A DNA stretch of 39,949 bases from Burkholderiaceae bacterium (GCA_016790515.1 JAEUOY010000107.1:1-39949), one strand, 5' to 3'. Positions 8,106 through 17,057 are shown, counted from the stretch's first letter. A program made the numbers and translations. Notes: generated by a model from the letters alone, not told the origin.

Positions 8106-8987
8106 TCAGTCGAACGTCACCTTGAACACCGGCCCCAGCGGCGGCCCGCACCAGCTGAAGACGCGGCCATTGGCCGAGCGGTGCAGCCCGCCGGCGCCGC
8201 TGATCAGCGAGATGCCGTTGTTCGCAGTGCTGATCGCCCGGCTGCTGGTGTCGATCAGGTAGACCAGCGCGCGGCCGTCGGGGCCGAGACCGCTGAGCGC
8301 CACGGTCGACTCGTCGGCGGTCAGCGCGATGCCGGGCGGGGTGCCGGCGCGCAGGGGCGTCGCGACGAAGGTCGTCGCTTGCCGGTCCTGCACATGCACG
8401 ACCGTCGCGACGCCCGAACCCTCGGACAAGGCGTCGGAGACCCAGGCATCGCCCCGGCGGCCGATCGCGACGCCGACCGGGTGGACGAACGGCGCCCCTT
8501 CGGCGACGACGCCGATCCGGCCGCCGCCCTCGTGCACGCGGTAGAGGCCGGGCTTGCCGTTGCGCGGGTTGTGGCCGGTGAAGTAGACGCTGCCGTCGGC
8601 CGCCTCGATGCCGCGCGGCTGGTAGCCGGTGACCAGCCGGCGCAGCCGGTCGCCGTCGAGCACGAAGACCGCGCCGCCGCCGGCGGCCTGCGGGTCGGCG
8701 ATGTAGACCTCGTCCTCGTCTTCGGCGGCGGTGATGCCGCGCGGCGCGACCAGCGGCGCGCCCGAATAGAGCTCCTCGACGCGGCCGTTCTTCAGCGTGA
8801 CGCGGAACACCGCCGGACCGCGGCTGCCGTCGGCGATGTAGAAGAAGTGCTTGCCGCGGCGGTCGGTCGCGGCGTCGCGAAGTCCGGACAGGCCGGTGAC
8901 CACCGGTGTGGCTTCCATCGCCGCCTGGACGTCGGTCAGGCCGAACCCGGCCAGCACCGCGACGACGGCGAGCAAACGCTCGAGCAT
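8106..8987 (-). CDS. Secreted beta-propeller protein (NHL/SMP-30-like), function unknown
   Basis: This 293-residue protein has a signal peptide (MLERLLAVVAVLAGFGLTDVQA) followed by repeated short blade-like units, for example GLRDAATDRRGKHFFYIAD, PRGITAAEDEDEVYIAD, PRGIEAADGSVYFTGHN and PVGVAIGRRGDAWVSD. These are typical of six-bladed NHL or gluconolactonase-like propellers. No catalytic metal site of SMP-30 could be identified with confidence. The start at 8987 is supported by AAGGAGA and the signal peptide; 9023 would add 12 unlikely residues. It is 86 bases downstream of dmpC on the same strand, so it could be the last gene of the upper phenol operon, and it ends 53 bases from the convergent SIR2-like gene. 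Confidence 0.7.
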   Translation of the reverse strand: MLERLLAVVAVLAGFGLTDVQAAMEATPVVTGLSGLRDAATDRRGKHFFYIADGSRGPAVFRVTLKNGRVEELYSGAPLVAPRGITAAEDEDEVYIADPQAAGGGAVFVLDGDRLRRLVTGYQPRGIEAADGSVYFTGHNPRNGKPGLYRVHEGGGRIGVVAEGAPFVHPVGVAIGRRGDAWVSDALSEGSGVATVVHVQDRQATTFVATPLRAGTPPGIALTADESTVALSGLGPDGRALVYLIDTSSRAISTANNGISLISGAGGLHRSANGRVFSWCGPPLGPVFKVTFD

Positions 8988-9073
8988 GGGCTGTCTCCTT
9001 GGTTGAACAGGGATGACAACCATACGGCCGGCCCGGCCGAACGGATTCAGGCCGGCTTCCGGGCTTCCGGGCT

Positions 9074-10528
9074 TCAGAGCTTCACGCAGACGTTCTTCAG
9101 CTCGGTGTAGAACTCCAGCGAATGCACGCCGCCCTCGCGGCCGATGCCCGACTGCTTGGCGCCGCCGAAGGGCGTGCGCAGGTCGCGCAGGAACCAGCTG
9201 TTGACCCAGGCGATGCCGACCTCCATGCGCTGTGCGACGCGGTGCGCGCGCGAAACGTCGCGGGTCCAGATCGCGGTGGCCAGGCCGTAGTCGTTGTCGT
9301 TGGCCTTGGCCAGCACCTCGTCCTCGCTGTCGAAGGGCGCGATGTGGCAGCAGGGGCCGAAGATCTCCTCCTTGATGACCCGCGCGGTCTCGGGCAGGCC
9401 GGTCCAGATCGTCGGCTGAACCCAGGCACCTTCGGCCAGGTCACCGGGCATCTCGGGCCTGCCGCCGCCGGTGACCACCGTCGCGCCTTCGTCGCGGGCG
9501 ATCTGGTAGTAGGACAGCACCTTGCGCTGGTGCTCGGCGCTGATCAGCGGCCCCAGGCCGGTGGTGGCGTCCTCCGGCCGGCCCAGCTTCAGGCCTTCGG
9601 CGCCGGCCTTCATCGCGGCGACGAAGCGGTCGAACAGCGGCCGCTCGACGTAGACCCGCTCGGTGCCCAGGCAGACCTGGCCGCAGTTGGCGAACACCGA
9701 GCGCATCGTGCCCTCGATCGCCGCGTCGAAGTCGCAGTCGGCGAAGACGATCGCTGCGTTCTTGCCGCCCATCTCCAGGCTGACCGGCCGCGCGCCCTGC
9801 GCCGCGGCCTTCATGATCACCTCGCCGGTGCGCGTCTCGCCGGTGAAGGTGATCGCGTCGACCTGGGGGTGGCTGGTGACGAAGGCGCCGGCCGAGTCGG
9901 GCCCGAAGCCGTGCACCACGTTGTAGACACCCTTGGGGATGCCGGCCTCGTTCATCACCTCGCCGAGCAGCGCTGCGGTCTGCGGCGTCTCCTCCGACGG
10001 CTTGACGACCACCGTGTTGCCGCAGGCCAGCGCCGGGCCGACCTTCCAGGTCATCAGCAGCAGCGGCAGGTTCCACGGGCAGATCACGCCGACCACGCCG
10101 ACGGGGCTGCGGTAGCCGTAGTTGATCGCGCCGCGGCCGTCGGGCGTGGCGAGCTCGAAGAACTCGGTCGGCACGTTCTTCACGACGTCGGCGAAGACCT
10201 TGAAGTTGGCCGCGCCGCGCGGGATGTCGATGTGGCGCGCCAGGCTCATCGGCTTGCCGGTGTCGGCGCATTCGGCGGCCAGGAACTCGTCGAATCGGCG
10301 GTTGATGCCGTCGGCCACCGCGTACAGGCGCTCGACGCGCTCGGCCACTGTCATCCGGCCCCAGGGCCCCTTCAGCGCGGCGCGGGCCGCGGCGACCGCG
10401 GCGTCGACCTCGTCGCGGCCGGCCTCGTGCACCTGGGCGATGACCCGGCCGTTCAGCGGCGAGCGCTTGTCGAAGGTCTTGGTGGTGGCGGCGTACTCGC
10501 CGTTGATGAAGTTCAGGATCTGTTTCAT
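9074..10528 (-). CDS. dmpC: 2-hydroxymuconate semialdehyde dehydrogenase
   Basis: This 484-residue NAD-dependent aldehyde dehydrogenase oxidises 2-hydroxymuconate semialdehyde to 2-hydroxymuconate, the oxidative branch of the meta pathway. It is closely similar to DmpC along its whole length (HIDIPRGAANFKVFAD, WNLPLLLMTWKVGPALACGN). The catalytic cysteine is C286 in GQVCLGTERVY, and the general-base glutamate is in SLEMGGKNA. The start at 10528 matches the family start MKQILNFINGE. An alternative ATG at 10543 overlaps the stop of the upstream GlcG-like gene as ATGA, and translation may be coupled through it. Other frames overlapping this gene are shadows. Confidence 0.96.
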   Translation of the reverse strand: MKQILNFINGEYAATTKTFDKRSPLNGRVIAQVHEAGRDEVDAAVAAARAALKGPWGRMTVAERVERLYAVADGINRRFDEFLAAECADTGKPMSLARHIDIPRGAANFKVFADVVKNVPTEFFELATPDGRGAINYGYRSPVGVVGVICPWNLPLLLMTWKVGPALACGNTVVVKPSEETPQTAALLGEVMNEAGIPKGVYNVVHGFGPDSAGAFVTSHPQVDAITFTGETRTGEVIMKAAAQGARPVSLEMGGKNAAIVFADCDFDAAIEGTMRSVFANCGQVCLGTERVYVERPLFDRFVAAMKAGAEGLKLGRPEDATTGLGPLISAEHQRKVLSYYQIARDEGATVVTGGGRPEMPGDLAEGAWVQPTIWTGLPETARVIKEEIFGPCCHIAPFDSEDEVLAKANDNDYGLATAIWTRDVSRAHRVAQRMEVGIAWVNSWFLRDLRTPFGGAKQSGIGREGGVHSLEFYTELKNVCVKL

Positions 10529-10539
10529 GGTGGGTTCAC

Positions 10540-10974
10540 TCATCTGAAGCCGGCGGCGACCAGACCGGCGCGGGCACAGGCCTCGTCCTGCGCGGCCGAG
10601 CCGCCGGAGACACCGATGCCGCCGACCAGCGCATCGCCGTCGCGGATCGGCAGGCCGCCACCGAAGACCACCAGTCGCGGCCGCAGCGGCAGGCCGATGC
10701 GCAGCGCCTCGTCGTGGCCGATCACGTCGACCCACTGGTTGGTCGGAAAGCCGAAGCTCGCCGCGGTGTAGGCCTTGTCGACCGCGATCTCGACCGAGTG
10801 CAGGAACGCGCCGGGCATGCGCAGGAAGGCGGCCAGCACGCCTGAGCCGTCGCTGACCGCCACGTTGATGCGCAGCCCCAGGCCGGCGGCATGGGCCACC
10901 GCGGCCTCGCAGGCGCGCATCGCCGCCTCGGCGGTGATCACGCGCTGTTCGACGCTGAGTGCCGGCGTGCTCAT
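10540..10974 (-). CDS. GlcG/HbpS family protein (DUF336)
   Basis: This 144-residue protein of the GlcG/HbpS family has the signature GLRINVAVSDGSGVLAAFLR, then the helix HSVEIAVDKAYTAASFGF and the glycine-rich end GGLPIRDGDALVGGIGVSGG. Family members include haem-binding HbpS; many others are of unknown role and lie in catabolic operons. No signal peptide is seen, so it is cytoplasmic. It lies 17 bases downstream of the catechol dioxygenase gene and 11 bases before dmpC, so it belongs to the phenol operon. A role in protecting or reactivating the Fe(II) dioxygenase is possible but is only an inference from position. Confidence 0.85.
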   Translation of the reverse strand: MSTPALSVEQRVITAEAAMRACEAAVAHAAGLGLRINVAVSDGSGVLAAFLRMPGAFLHSVEIAVDKAYTAASFGFPTNQWVDVIGHDEALRIGLPLRPRLVVFGGGLPIRDGDALVGGIGVSGGSAAQDEACARAGLVAAGFR

Positions 10975-10991
10975 CGCGGCGGTCTCCCGGA

Positions 10992-11936
10992 TCAGGTGTA
11001 CACGTCGGTGAACGACGGCACCGCTTCACCGGTGTGATAGAAGATGCCGGTCCACAGCTTGTCCTCGGTCCAGGTGGTCACCGGCCGGTCGCGCTGCGCC
11101 AGGTAGCCCAGGCCGGCGAAGGTCTCGTTGCGGTTGCCGCTGGGGTCGAAGAAGTAGATCGTCTCGCCGCGGGTGATGCCGTGCCGGGTCGGCGCGACGT
11201 CGATCTTGGTCTTGTTCTTGGCCATCACGTCGGCGGCCTTCAGCACGTCGTGCCAGCTGTCGAGGAAGTACGCGATGTGGTGCAGCCCGCTCTTGGCGCC
11301 ACCGACGAAGGCGATGTCGTGCGGCGTGGTGGTGCGGCTCATCCAGGTGGCGGCCTGGATGTTGCCCTCGGGGCCGACCAGGACCTGCTCGGTCAGGAAG
11401 AAGTCCAGCGCCTCGGTCATGAAGCGGGTGTTGTCGGCGACGGTGTTGACGCCGGCCTCGGGGTTCATCTCGCACATCAGCAGCAGATGGTCGAGCCAGT
11501 GCGCGCCGGCGCCCTTGAGGTTGTCGGGCCAGGGGTCGGGGTTGGTGGTGCCGACCTCGGTGCCGACGTATTCCTTCATCGCGTACAGCCGCATCTCGTG
11601 GCCGCTGGGCAGCTGGAACTGCAGCATGCGGCCGGTGGCCGGCAAGGTGCCTTCGGGCAGCATCTGGGTCTTGACGCCCCAGGCTTCGACCGACTTCTGC
11701 AGCGCGTCGAGGTCGGCATCCTTCTCGACCTTGTAGGCCACGTGGTTCAGCCCGGCCTGGTCGCTGGGCGTCAGGATCAGCGAGTACTTGTCCCACTCGT
11801 CCCAGCACTTCAGGTAGACGTTGCCGGCCTTGTCCTGCATCGTCGTCTTCAGGCCGAGCACGTTCTCGTAGTGCTTCACGGCCGCGGCCATGTCCATCAC
11901 CTTCAGGCTGGCATGGCCAATTCTCATCACACCCAT
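10992..11936 (-). CDS. dmpB: Catechol 2,3-dioxygenase
   Basis: This 314-residue extradiol dioxygenase cleaves catechol with O2 to 2-hydroxymuconate semialdehyde. It has two vicinal-oxygen-chelate repeats. The Fe(II) ligands fall in the C-terminal half: H150 in HWLDHLLL, H219 or H220 in GLHHIAYF, and E271 in [11 protein letters not shown]. The start at 11936 ([16 protein letters not shown]) is preceded by GAGGAG; 11966 would run into the ferredoxin gene. The sequence ([28 protein letters not shown]) looks like the Comamonas-type branch of the family rather than XylE/DmpB proper (judged by eye). It follows the ferredoxin gene by 10 bases. Confidence 0.96.
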   Translation of the reverse strand: MGVMRIGHASLKVMDMAAAVKHYENVLGLKTTMQDKAGNVYLKCWDEWDKYSLILTPSDQAGLNHVAYKVEKDADLDALQKSVEAWGVKTQMLPEGTLPATGRMLQFQLPSGHEMRLYAMKEYVGTEVGTTNPDPWPDNLKGAGAHWLDHLLLMCEMNPEAGVNTVADNTRFMTEALDFFLTEQVLVGPEGNIQAATWMSRTTTPHDIAFVGGAKSGLHHIAYFLDSWHDVLKAADVMAKNKTKIDVAPTRHGITRGETIYFFDPSGNRNETFAGLGYLAQRDRPVTTWTEDKLWTGIFYHTGEAVPSFTDVYT

Positions 11937-11946
11937 TTCAGTCTCC

Positions 11947-12315
11947 TCAAACACCAGTGGATACACGGTTCGCCGTGGCGGCGAACCCCTTGGAAAACGG
12001 TTTCTCGAACTTGCCGGTCACTTCCAGCCGCACCGCGGTCAGCGGTGCGACGCGGCAGGCCAGCGTGCAGCCTTGCGCCTCTTCCTCGACGCTGACATGG
12101 GCCCGGCTGACCGGCCCCAGCGCCTTGACCTCGCCTTCGAGGATGCGCACCTTGCACACCCCGCAGCCGCCGTTGACGCAGCCCACCGGGATGCCCTTGC
12201 GGCCCAGTTTCAGCATGCCTTGCAGCAGGCTCTCGCTGGTGGCGCAGGGAAAGCTCTCGCCGGTCTGCGTGACGAACACGGTGACTTTCGGGCGCGTGTC
12301 GAATGAGAAGGCCAT
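11947..12315 (-). CDS. dmpQ: Plant-type [2Fe-2S] ferredoxin that reactivates catechol 2,3-dioxygenase
   Basis: This 122-residue ferredoxin of the XylT/DmpQ type reduces oxidised Fe(III) in catechol 2,3-dioxygenase. Cluster ligands are C46-x4-C51-x2-C54 ([11 protein letters not shown]) and C87 (CTLAC). The start at ATG 12315 ([15 protein letters not shown]) was chosen because the upstream extension overlaps the reductase gene. It lies between dmpP (7-base gap) and dmpB (10-base gap), the usual order. The tail after residue 95 ([19 protein letters not shown]) is basic and longer than a minimal ferredoxin. Confidence 0.92.
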   Translation of the reverse strand: MAFSFDTRPKVTVFVTQTGESFPCATSESLLQGMLKLGRKGIPVGCVNGGCGVCKVRILEGEVKALGPVSRAHVSVEEEAQGCTLACRVAPLTAVRLEVTGKFEKPFSKGFAATANRVSTGV

Positions 12316-12322
12316 CGTGACC

Positions 12323-13387
12323 TCAGACGCGCTTGAACAGCGGACTGCGCTGCGCATTGGCATCGGCGGCCGAGAGGAACTTCTCGGTGTAGATGTCGCG
12401 CTCGAACAGTCGGCCCTGCATCAGCGTGCCGATGCAGGCCTCGACCATGGGTGGCGGTCCGCACAGGTAGGCCTTGTGGCCGGCGAAGCCGTCGGGGAAC
12501 TGCGCCTTGGCGGCCTCGTGCACGAAGCCGCGGGCACCGGTCCAGTCCGAACCCTCGGGCTCGTTCGACAAGGCCGGCACGTAGCTGAAGTTGGCGTGCT
12601 TCGCGGCCAACGCGCGGAACTCGTCGTCGTAGTACAGCTCGTCGCGCGAACGCTGGCCGTAGACCAGCGTGATCGGCAGCGTGCAGCCCGCATCGAGCAG
12701 GTCGAGGATCATCGCCCTGGGGCTCGACAAGCCCGAGCCGCCGGCCATGAAGATCATCGGCAGCGCCGCCGACTGGCGCACGAAGAAGCGTCCGTAAGGG
12801 CCGGTCAGGCGCAGCCGGTCGCCGGCCTGCAGCGTGTGGTGCAGGTAGCCGGTGCCGGCACCGCCGGCGACGATGCGCACGTTCAGCTCGATCTCGCCGG
12901 TCTTCTCGACTGCCGCCGGCGCATTGGCGATCGAGAACGCGCGGCTCTGCCCCAGGCCCGGGATCTCCAGCTGCACGTACTGGCCGGCCTGGAAGTGGAT
13001 CGGCTTGTCCAGCTTCAGGTGCAGCGCCTTGATCGTCGGCGTCAGCACCTCGATGCGCGAGACGGTGGCGGCGAAGTCGCGCACCGGGATGATCTCGGCG
13101 TCGGGCTCCTCGTCGATGTCGGCCTCGATGACCGCGTCGCTCTGCAGCGTGCAGCAGCAGGCCAGCGTCTTGCCTTCGTCGCGCTCGAAGTCCATCAGCG
13201 CGAACGGATTGGCCGCGCCATGGTCCACCTCACCGTCGCTCACCTGCACCTTGCAGGTGCCGCACAGGCCATGGCCGCAGGCATGCGGGATGTAGATGCC
13301 CTGGCGCAGCGCGGCGTCGAGCAGGGTCTGCCCCTCGGCCACTTCGATCGTCGCGCCCAGCGGCTCGATGGTGAGTTGAAAGCTCAT
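12323..13387 (-). CDS. dmpP: Phenol hydroxylase reductase component (P5)
   Basis: This 354-residue reductase passes electrons from NADH through FAD and a [2Fe-2S] cluster to the hydroxylase. The N-terminal ferredoxin domain has C37-x4-C42-x2-C45 and a fourth ligand in the C77-C79 run (LACCCTLQ). The FAD domain carries the RAFSIANAP motif and the NAD domain MIFMAGGSGLSSP. The length matches DmpP. It starts 10 bases after dmpO and ends 7 bases before the ferredoxin gene. Confidence 0.96.
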   Translation of the reverse strand: MSFQLTIEPLGATIEVAEGQTLLDAALRQGIYIPHACGHGLCGTCKVQVSDGEVDHGAANPFALMDFERDEGKTLACCCTLQSDAVIEADIDEEPDAEIIPVRDFAATVSRIEVLTPTIKALHLKLDKPIHFQAGQYVQLEIPGLGQSRAFSIANAPAAVEKTGEIELNVRIVAGGAGTGYLHHTLQAGDRLRLTGPYGRFFVRQSAALPMIFMAGGSGLSSPRAMILDLLDAGCTLPITLVYGQRSRDELYYDDEFRALAAKHANFSYVPALSNEPEGSDWTGARGFVHEAAKAQFPDGFAGHKAYLCGPPPMVEACIGTLMQGRLFERDIYTEKFLSAADANAQRSPLFKRV

Positions 13388-13397
13388 GGCGCAGTCT

Positions 13398-13754
13398 TCA
13401 GCTGAACGATCCCTCGATGCCGGTGAGCCCCGGCGTGCGGAAGCGGATCACGTCCTTGTGCTTCAGCCCGTTGTCGGCCAGCGACCTGGCCGGGTCGGGT
13501 TGCCAGGGCTGGCCGCTCTTGAACCACTGCACCGTCGACCAGTCGATCTTCGCGAAGTCGGGGTGGTAGCCATAGATGCCGGGCAGCACCGCGGTGGCGA
13601 GCGCGCCGAAGGGCGTGTCGGGCGGCAGCGGCAGGCAGAACGGGGCGCAGAACATCAGGTGGTCTTCCCAGCCGATGTACAGCAGCGGCGCGGGGAAGTT
13701 CTCGCGCCGGTCCTTGGCCGGGAAGCTGTAGGACTCGAGGGCGACGACGCTCAT
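13398..13754 (-). CDS. dmpO: Phenol hydroxylase gamma subunit (P4)
   Basis: This 118-residue subunit of the (alpha-beta-gamma)2 hydroxylase contains YPAKD-like SYSFPAKDRRENFP, LLYIGWEDHLMFCAPFCLPL and WSTVQWFKSGQPW, all typical of DmpO. The ATG at 13754 overlaps the stop of dmpN as ATGA, so translation is coupled and a 1:1 ratio is favoured. The frame is open far upstream, but only as a shadow of dmpN. Confidence 0.95.
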   Translation of the reverse strand: MSVVALESYSFPAKDRRENFPAPLLYIGWEDHLMFCAPFCLPLPPDTPFGALATAVLPGIYGYHPDFAKIDWSTVQWFKSGQPWQPDPARSLADNGLKHKDVIRFRTPGLTGIEGSFS

Positions 13755-15340
13755 TTCGTTTCTCCTTCGGCGGCAGCCGGGGCGCCGACGGGCAGCGGCG
13801 GTGGGTCGCCGCGCCAGGCGGCGAAGTTCTTCTGGTCCTCCGAGCCTTCGAAGTCGAAGTTGTCGCGGCCGACGTTCATCTCGTAGTAGTCCAGCACCGC
13901 CAGCAGCGGGTTGAAGCCCTCGGCGGTCGGGTCGGTGCCGGGCTTGAAGCAGTGGCCCTGGTAGATCTGGTGCACCGGCAGCCAGCTCTGCACGTACTTC
14001 TCGGGCTCGTGGTCGAAGATGCCCTTGCAGTGGTCGCTGCAGAAGTGGTACTTGTCGCCCAGGTAGTCGCTCTCGCGGTAGCAGATCTTGCTGGCGTCGC
14101 CCGGCTCGGTGAACAGCATCGGGATCTGGCAGGTGGTGCACAGCATCGGCAGCGTCATGTTGTAGAACCGCTTGCCGGCCTGGTGCTGCTCGCGGTAGTA
14201 CTCCAGCCGCGGCCGGTAGTAGCGGTCGAAGCTCTCGGGATACTTCTCGCTCAGCCAGGCCAGTTCCTCGTCGGTCGGCACCCAGGTGTGGAAGGGCGCG
14301 GCGCCGTTGTAGTTGTAGAAGGTGTTCCAGGCCTGGTGGCTGATGTGGTCCTTGCCGTCGCAGGCGTCCTTCCAGCCCTTGGGCTCGCGGATGCCGTAGC
14401 GTGCCAGGTCCTTGAACAGCGCGCCGCCGTTCTGCTCGGCGTACATCTCCCAGGCTTCCTTCCAGCTCATCACCCGCTTGGGCAGCATGTAGTCCTGCAT
14501 CATCGCCACCAGCGTCAGCAGGCGGTAGCCGCGCCAGAACCACTTGTCGATCCAGCCCTGCACGATCGGCACGTTGGCCGGGTCCTGCTCGAGCATGAAC
14601 TTGATGCACTCGATGCCCAGCGTCATGTGCCGCGATTCGTCGCTCTGCGCGCTGAAGCCGAAGGTCACGGTCGACATGTCGCCGTTGTGCGCCGCGCCGC
14701 TCATGAAGGGCACGAACAGCAGGTTGGTCAGCACGTACTCGAACGAGAAGCTCACCGCGGTCAGGAACTCGAACGGCCCGGCGGTGTTGGCATCCTCGAA
14801 GAAGCTCTTGGGCACGCTCAAGTACCAGACCCGGTCGAACCAGTGGTTCGAGTGGTGCATGCCGTTGAAGTACTTGTTGTAGTGGCTGATCGCGTGCGTC
14901 TCGGTCTGGTAGTGGCGCAGCTCGTCGATGCTCTGCATCTGCGCCGCCACCCGCGCGCCCTCGCCGGTGAACTGCCGGCCCACGTGCGCGAAGCCGCGGT
15001 GCGCGTAGTACTCGAGCGGCGTCACGCCCTGGATGAACAGCTTCAGCGCGTTGACGTAGCGCGCGTCGGCCACGCCCAGCTGGCCGTTGTTCTGCGCGAA
15101 GGCCTCGATCACCGCGTAGAGCTTCTTCTCCTTCTCGCCCTGGTACTTCCAGTAGGCGTCCATCGTCAGGCGGAACGGGTCCTCCCACTTGTTCCAGTCG
15201 TGGATCTTGATGCCCTCGTACTTGTCGTACGGGAACACCTTGTCCATCGGCTGGTAGCTGGTCTCCCAGCCGAGGCCGCGGGTCATCGCGGCGTAGCGGT
15301 CCTTCAGACCGAGCTTCTTCTTGGCAACACGGGTGTCCAT
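13751..15340 (-). CDS. dmpN: Phenol hydroxylase alpha subunit (P3), di-iron oxygenase
   Basis: This 529-residue catalytic subunit of the multicomponent phenol hydroxylase converts phenol to catechol. The six di-iron ligands expected for bacterial multicomponent monooxygenases are visible: E110, E140 and H143 (DELRH), E201, E235 and H238 (DESRH). The C-terminal part has the cysteine-rich zinc site (CTTC and later CSDHC) and an YHS-like segment typical of DmpN. The start MDTRVAKKKLGLKDRY is the family start. It is 22 bases downstream of dmpM and overlaps dmpO by four bases. Confidence 0.97.
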   Translation of the reverse strand: MDTRVAKKKLGLKDRYAAMTRGLGWETSYQPMDKVFPYDKYEGIKIHDWNKWEDPFRLTMDAYWKYQGEKEKKLYAVIEAFAQNNGQLGVADARYVNALKLFIQGVTPLEYYAHRGFAHVGRQFTGEGARVAAQMQSIDELRHYQTETHAISHYNKYFNGMHHSNHWFDRVWYLSVPKSFFEDANTAGPFEFLTAVSFSFEYVLTNLLFVPFMSGAAHNGDMSTVTFGFSAQSDESRHMTLGIECIKFMLEQDPANVPIVQGWIDKWFWRGYRLLTLVAMMQDYMLPKRVMSWKEAWEMYAEQNGGALFKDLARYGIREPKGWKDACDGKDHISHQAWNTFYNYNGAAPFHTWVPTDEELAWLSEKYPESFDRYYRPRLEYYREQHQAGKRFYNMTLPMLCTTCQIPMLFTEPGDASKICYRESDYLGDKYHFCSDHCKGIFDHEPEKYVQSWLPVHQIYQGHCFKPGTDPTAEGFNPLLAVLDYYEMNVGRDNFDFEGSEDQKNFAAWRGDPPPLPVGAPAAAEGETK

Positions 15341-15362
15341 GCTCGTCTCCTGTGGCGTGATT

Positions 15363-15632
15363 TCAGTGCCTCCAGCTCAGCGTGAGCTGGTCGTCGTCTT
15401 CGTCGATGTGGCCCGACAGCGTCACCAGGTTGACGTGGATCTGCTGCAGGTCGTAGGGCCGGCCGGTCTGCTCCTCGATCGTGGCGCGCTTGATCGTCAG
15501 CCGGTTCGGCGCGTCGATCTTCACCAGGCCGGGCGAGTGCACCAGCACCGCGTCGGGGTTGTCGGCGACGATCGCGTCGACCACCGGACGCGATTCCTCG
15601 TTGTGCTGGAAGGCGATGAATACGTTGGACAT
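15363..15632 (-). CDS. dmpM: Phenol hydroxylase regulatory (effector) protein (P2)
   Basis: This 89-residue cofactor-free effector protein binds the hydroxylase and is needed for efficient oxygen activation. The start MSNVFIAFQHNEESRPVVDA at 15632 and the length (DmpM is about 90) match the family. It ends with an acidic loop (GHIDEDDDQLTLSWRH). The frame is open to 15830, but that extension overlaps dmpL and is rejected. It lies 28 bases downstream of dmpL. Confidence 0.95.
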   Translation of the reverse strand: MSNVFIAFQHNEESRPVVDAIVADNPDAVLVHSPGLVKIDAPNRLTIKRATIEEQTGRPYDLQQIHVNLVTLSGHIDEDDDQLTLSWRH

Positions 15633-15660
15633 GGCGGGGTTCCGGTTCCTCGGTTCGGGT

Positions 15661-16656
15661 TCAGCCGGCGACGCCGGCCTTGGTGCAGCGGGCATCGAGT
15701 TCGCTGCGCGCTTCGTCCAGCGCCGCCAGCCCGGCCTCGCCCAGCGCCAGCTCGGCCACCGGGGCCAGCGCGGCCTGGGCACGCTCGGACCACTGCCGGG
15801 TCCACTGGCGCAGCAGCTTGCGGTTGGCATCGCTCTCGGCGGCGGCGGTCTTGACCACCGCGTCGACCCAGCGCGCGCTCTCCTCGTGCCACTCGGGCAT
15901 GAAGGCGGTCAGCATCGCGACCGCGGTACCCCCCTTCAGCGCGATGTGATCGTCGACGAAGCGGCCGTAGATCAGCGGGTACAGCAGGCCGTCGAGCGCC
16001 AGGTTCTGCGCGACGAACAGCTCGAACGGATCCTTCACGACGAGGGTGTCCTCGACGTAGCGGCGCAGCACCTGCCAGCGCGGGTCGTTCAGCCAGGCCT
16101 GCTTGCCGGCGTCCAGCGCCTCGGGCTCGGCCAGCGTCAGCCCCAGCCGGGTCAGGTACTGTGCGACGCCCAGGTTGTCCATCGCGTGGAACATCGCCGG
16201 CGCGGTGAACGCGGTACCGTAGCCATAGGCGCAGATCGAGGCGTTGTTCATGTTCGCGCCCCAGGCGGCGTGGCGCAGCGGCAGCAGCACCGCCAGCGTC
16301 CTGGCGCGCACCTCGTCGGGGATCATCGCGGCCAGGCCGCGCGAGTCGACGAACTGGTAGTTGGCCTCGACCGCGTCCTGCTGGCGGGCGCGGGTCATCG
16401 TCCAGCTGGCGTAGTAGAACTGCCGCGGGTCCTTCAGCACGTACCAGTCGGCCAGCACGATGGCGCTGCGCGAGGCGTCGAACAATTCGTGCGCCGGGTC
16501 CCAGGTCGGCCGGTAGTGGAAGTTGGTCGCCGGCTGCGCGCCCAGCGTCGCTTCCTGGTAGCGCGACGCCGGCTTGTCGCCGCCGATGTACTTCGCCACA
16601 TGGGCGTAGGTGTTGCGCAGCGGTTCGATGCTGCGCGCCTGCAGGTCGAGGTTCAT
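15661..16656 (-). CDS. dmpL: Phenol hydroxylase beta subunit (P1)
   Basis: This 331-residue non-catalytic beta subunit of the hydroxylase has a ferritin-like fold without the iron ligands. The family signatures [36 protein letters not shown] and [18 protein letters not shown] are present. The start at ATG 16656 gives [17 protein letters not shown], matching the family. It lies 57 bases downstream of dmpK. Confidence 0.96.
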   Translation of the reverse strand: MNLDLQARSIEPLRNTYAHVAKYIGGDKPASRYQEATLGAQPATNFHYRPTWDPAHELFDASRSAIVLADWYVLKDPRQFYYASWTMTRARQQDAVEANYQFVDSRGLAAMIPDEVRARTLAVLLPLRHAAWGANMNNASICAYGYGTAFTAPAMFHAMDNLGVAQYLTRLGLTLAEPEALDAGKQAWLNDPRWQVLRRYVEDTLVVKDPFELFVAQNLALDGLLYPLIYGRFVDDHIALKGGTAVAMLTAFMPEWHEESARWVDAVVKTAAAESDANRKLLRQWTRQWSERAQAALAPVAELALGEAGLAALDEARSELDARCTKAGVAG

Positions 16657-16713
16657 CGGGCTCGTCTCCTTTTCGGACCGTTCATGGCCAGGGTGGATGG
16701 GTTTAGCGGGTGA

Positions 16714-16938
16714 TCAGCGGTCGAGCCGCTGTACCTGGTTGCGCTCGCAGAACTCGGCGAACGCGGCGGCCGGCAGCAGCAGCTCGACCGCCAGTTCGGG
16801 CCAGCCGATCGCGAACTCGAAGGCCACCAGCCCGTCGGCACGGCGCTCGGTCACCCGCACGAATCGGCGCGAGGTGTCGACGGCCAGTGGCTCGTCGGCG
16901 GCCGCGGCAAGGTGGTTCGTGCGGGGCGGGTGGGTCAT
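16714..16938 (-). CDS. dmpK: Phenol hydroxylase assembly protein (P0)
   Basis: This 74-residue protein of the DmpK family helps assemble the active di-iron hydroxylase but is not part of the final complex. The core [19 protein letters not shown] and [19 protein letters not shown] is recognisable. The start at ATG 16938 ([11 protein letters not shown]) was chosen because it lies about 60 bases downstream of the predicted sigma-54 transcription start; the frame is open to 17163, but that part would cover the promoter. It is the first gene of the upper operon. Confidence 0.9.
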   Translation of the reverse strand: MTHPPRTNHLAAAADEPLAVDTSRRFVRVTERRADGLVAFEFAIGWPELAVELLLPAAAFAEFCERNQVQRLDR

Positions 16939-17010
16939 GGCGGGCTCGGTGGGTGCTGCGGTCGAAATGCGGTCGAGATGCGGTCGTGTGGCGGTGGCCA
17001 GCCCGTCAAC

Positions 17011-17025
17011 GCACAGGCTGTGCCA
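17011..17025 (-). promoter_or_regulatory. Sigma-54 (-24/-12) promoter of the phenol operon
   Basis: On the - strand TGGCAC-AGCCT-GTGC reads as the -24 element TGGCAC, a 5-base spacer and a -12 element whose GC is at the required spacing from the GG. The consensus is TGGCAC-N5-TTGC, so only one T is changed to G. Transcription would start near 17000. The divergent DmpR-type activator and the usual control of dmp operons support it. Confidence 0.82.
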
Positions 17026-17047
17026 CGCGACCCTCGAAATCGCAAGA

Positions 17048-17057
17048 ATCTCGATAA
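17048..17057 (+). repeat. Single copy of the ATCTCGATAA motif
   Basis: This ten-base copy lies about 23 bases upstream (in dmpK orientation) of the -24 element. It is identical to the copy at 17256-17265, which also follows with A/T-rich sequence. It may be an operator half site shared by the two divergent genes; no regulator can be assigned from sequence. Confidence 0.45.

Noticed and set aside
9010-9073. Possible terminator between dmpC and the propeller gene (GCCGGCC and GGCCGGGC arms plus repeated GGGCTTCC)
   Set aside because: The arms are far apart for a terminator, no T run follows on the - strand, and such GC-rich pairings are frequent by chance here.
9074-11029. A 651-codon frame containing dmpC with a long N-terminal extension
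   Set aside because: The extension is out-of-frame sequence of the GlcG-like gene; DmpC starts at 10528 by comparison with the family N-terminus.
13952-15385. Long open frame on the + strand opposite dmpN
   Set aside because: Low-complexity Val/Leu/His/Ala translation with no domain; dmpN with all di-iron ligands occupies the other strand.
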